From Closterium sp. Naga37s-1 (lineage: Eukaryota; Streptophyta; Zygnematophyceae; Desmidiales; Closteriaceae): 64,000 bases of DNA. Of the stretch, positions 63,546-64,000 are shown piece by piece. A program made the position numbers and the translations under genes. Location: the NCBI GenBank assembly GCA_947471745.1, contig CANJKZ010001116.1, positions 570,501 through 634,500 on the forward strand, read 5' to 3'. A model generated the notes under the pieces. The model was not told where the DNA came from, ran no database searches, and was given only the letters and a program-made list of their open reading frames with translations. Numbering within the stretch: the stretch's first letter is position 1; each line of letters starts with the position of its first letter.

Positions 63546-63699
63546 CGGCAAAGGCGCGAGCGCCCTAAGGCCAACGCCCTTGGCGTTAACGCCCAAGGGC
63601 CAGCCACCTAGGCGCCATCGGCCTAGGTTTGAGCGCTAAGGCCGCGAGTGCTCTATGCTATTTTGCCTAATGTGCGAGGGTCAAGGGCAAGCGCTCTAG

Positions 63700-64000
63700 G
63701 CGCGTGCGGCTTAAGCACTAACAAGGTAGCGTAGTACCTGAGAAGGTCGTTGGAGTTCTAGATTGACGAGAGTTGGAAAGAGCGTGAGAGAAAGGGTAGA
63801 GAGCAATTGAGAGGAGCAGTTGGTTGGGAGGAGAACGAAACCCTAGCCAAACCAAGTCAGCAAAATATCCTCTTTAGTGTAAGTCGGTTCCCCAAGTTAT
63901 ATAAAATCCAATCTGTTGCTAGTGGTTTGCTTGTTGATAATTGAGTAGTAGAAATATGTGTCATTCATATCTTCTTGTCAATATGTTATTCGATTTGGTC
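63700..64000. other. Right-end sequence, no feature recognised
   Basis: Mixed sequence with aaccctagccaaacc at about 63838-63852 and a TATA-like tatataaaat at 63898-63907. It could be the upstream region of a gene beyond the window. Confidence 0.35.

Noticed and set aside
62824-63639. Ala/Pro/Arg-rich open frames
   Set aside because: By-products of the GCGCCA array; open in several frames on both strands, no domain.

Overview
This window is nuclear DNA of a green plant. Its genes have spliceosomal GT-AG introns and belong to plant families: PADRE/DUF4228, the long plant aprataxin with kinase, macro, HIT and zinc-finger parts, a chalcone-isomerase-fold FAP, a plastid-type UVR/NTF2-like protein, plant eEF1B-beta and F-box/kelch. 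Short introns, a fairly G+C-rich base composition and heavy simple repeats fit a bryophyte or streptophyte alga better than a seed plant, but I cannot fix the lineage.

Layout, left to right. 1-2370: 5' part of a Ty3/gypsy retroelement (minus) running off the edge. 5476-7648: eEF1B-beta (minus). 7773-8459: a Ty1/copia gag relic next to a tRNA-Ala(AGC) gene. 9693-20459: a very large aprataxin-like DNA-repair gene (2,496 aa modelled). 20966-22709: F-box/kelch. 23124-24916: UVR + NTF2-like protein (minus), then a tRNA-Gln-like sequence. 25331-26437: a non-autonomous Mutator-like element with long TIRs and a 9-bp target duplication. 27280-29916: two single-exon PADRE genes. 30652-35233: MEMO1 homologue. 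36343-38188: a two-exon PADRE gene (minus). 40429-51969: a ten-exon CHI-fold/FAP2-like gene (minus) whose fourth intron holds a 6.6-kb array of a 16-bp minisatellite. 52831-54341: WWE/PARP-like gene (minus). 55476-59574: two more PADRE genes (minus). 61-63.5 kb: four further simple or minisatellite arrays.

I could model five multi-exon genes to exact reading frame across every junction (eEF1B-beta 232 aa, aprataxin 2,496 aa, UVR/NTF2 310 aa, MEMO1 316 aa, CHI/FAP 486 aa).

The most striking theme is small-scale tandem duplication. Four intron-rich genes (eEF1B-beta, aprataxin, MEMO1, CHI/FAP) carry partial or whole extra copies of their own exons in neighbouring introns or 3' flanks, at least fifteen in all. 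A perfect palindrome around GAGTCGACTC lies at or inside several of these copies. One duplicated CHI exon exists as two intact copies of equal length and phase. The PADRE genes also carry private in-frame tandem repeats, and one is shortened by an internal deletion that joins its N- and C-terminal parts.
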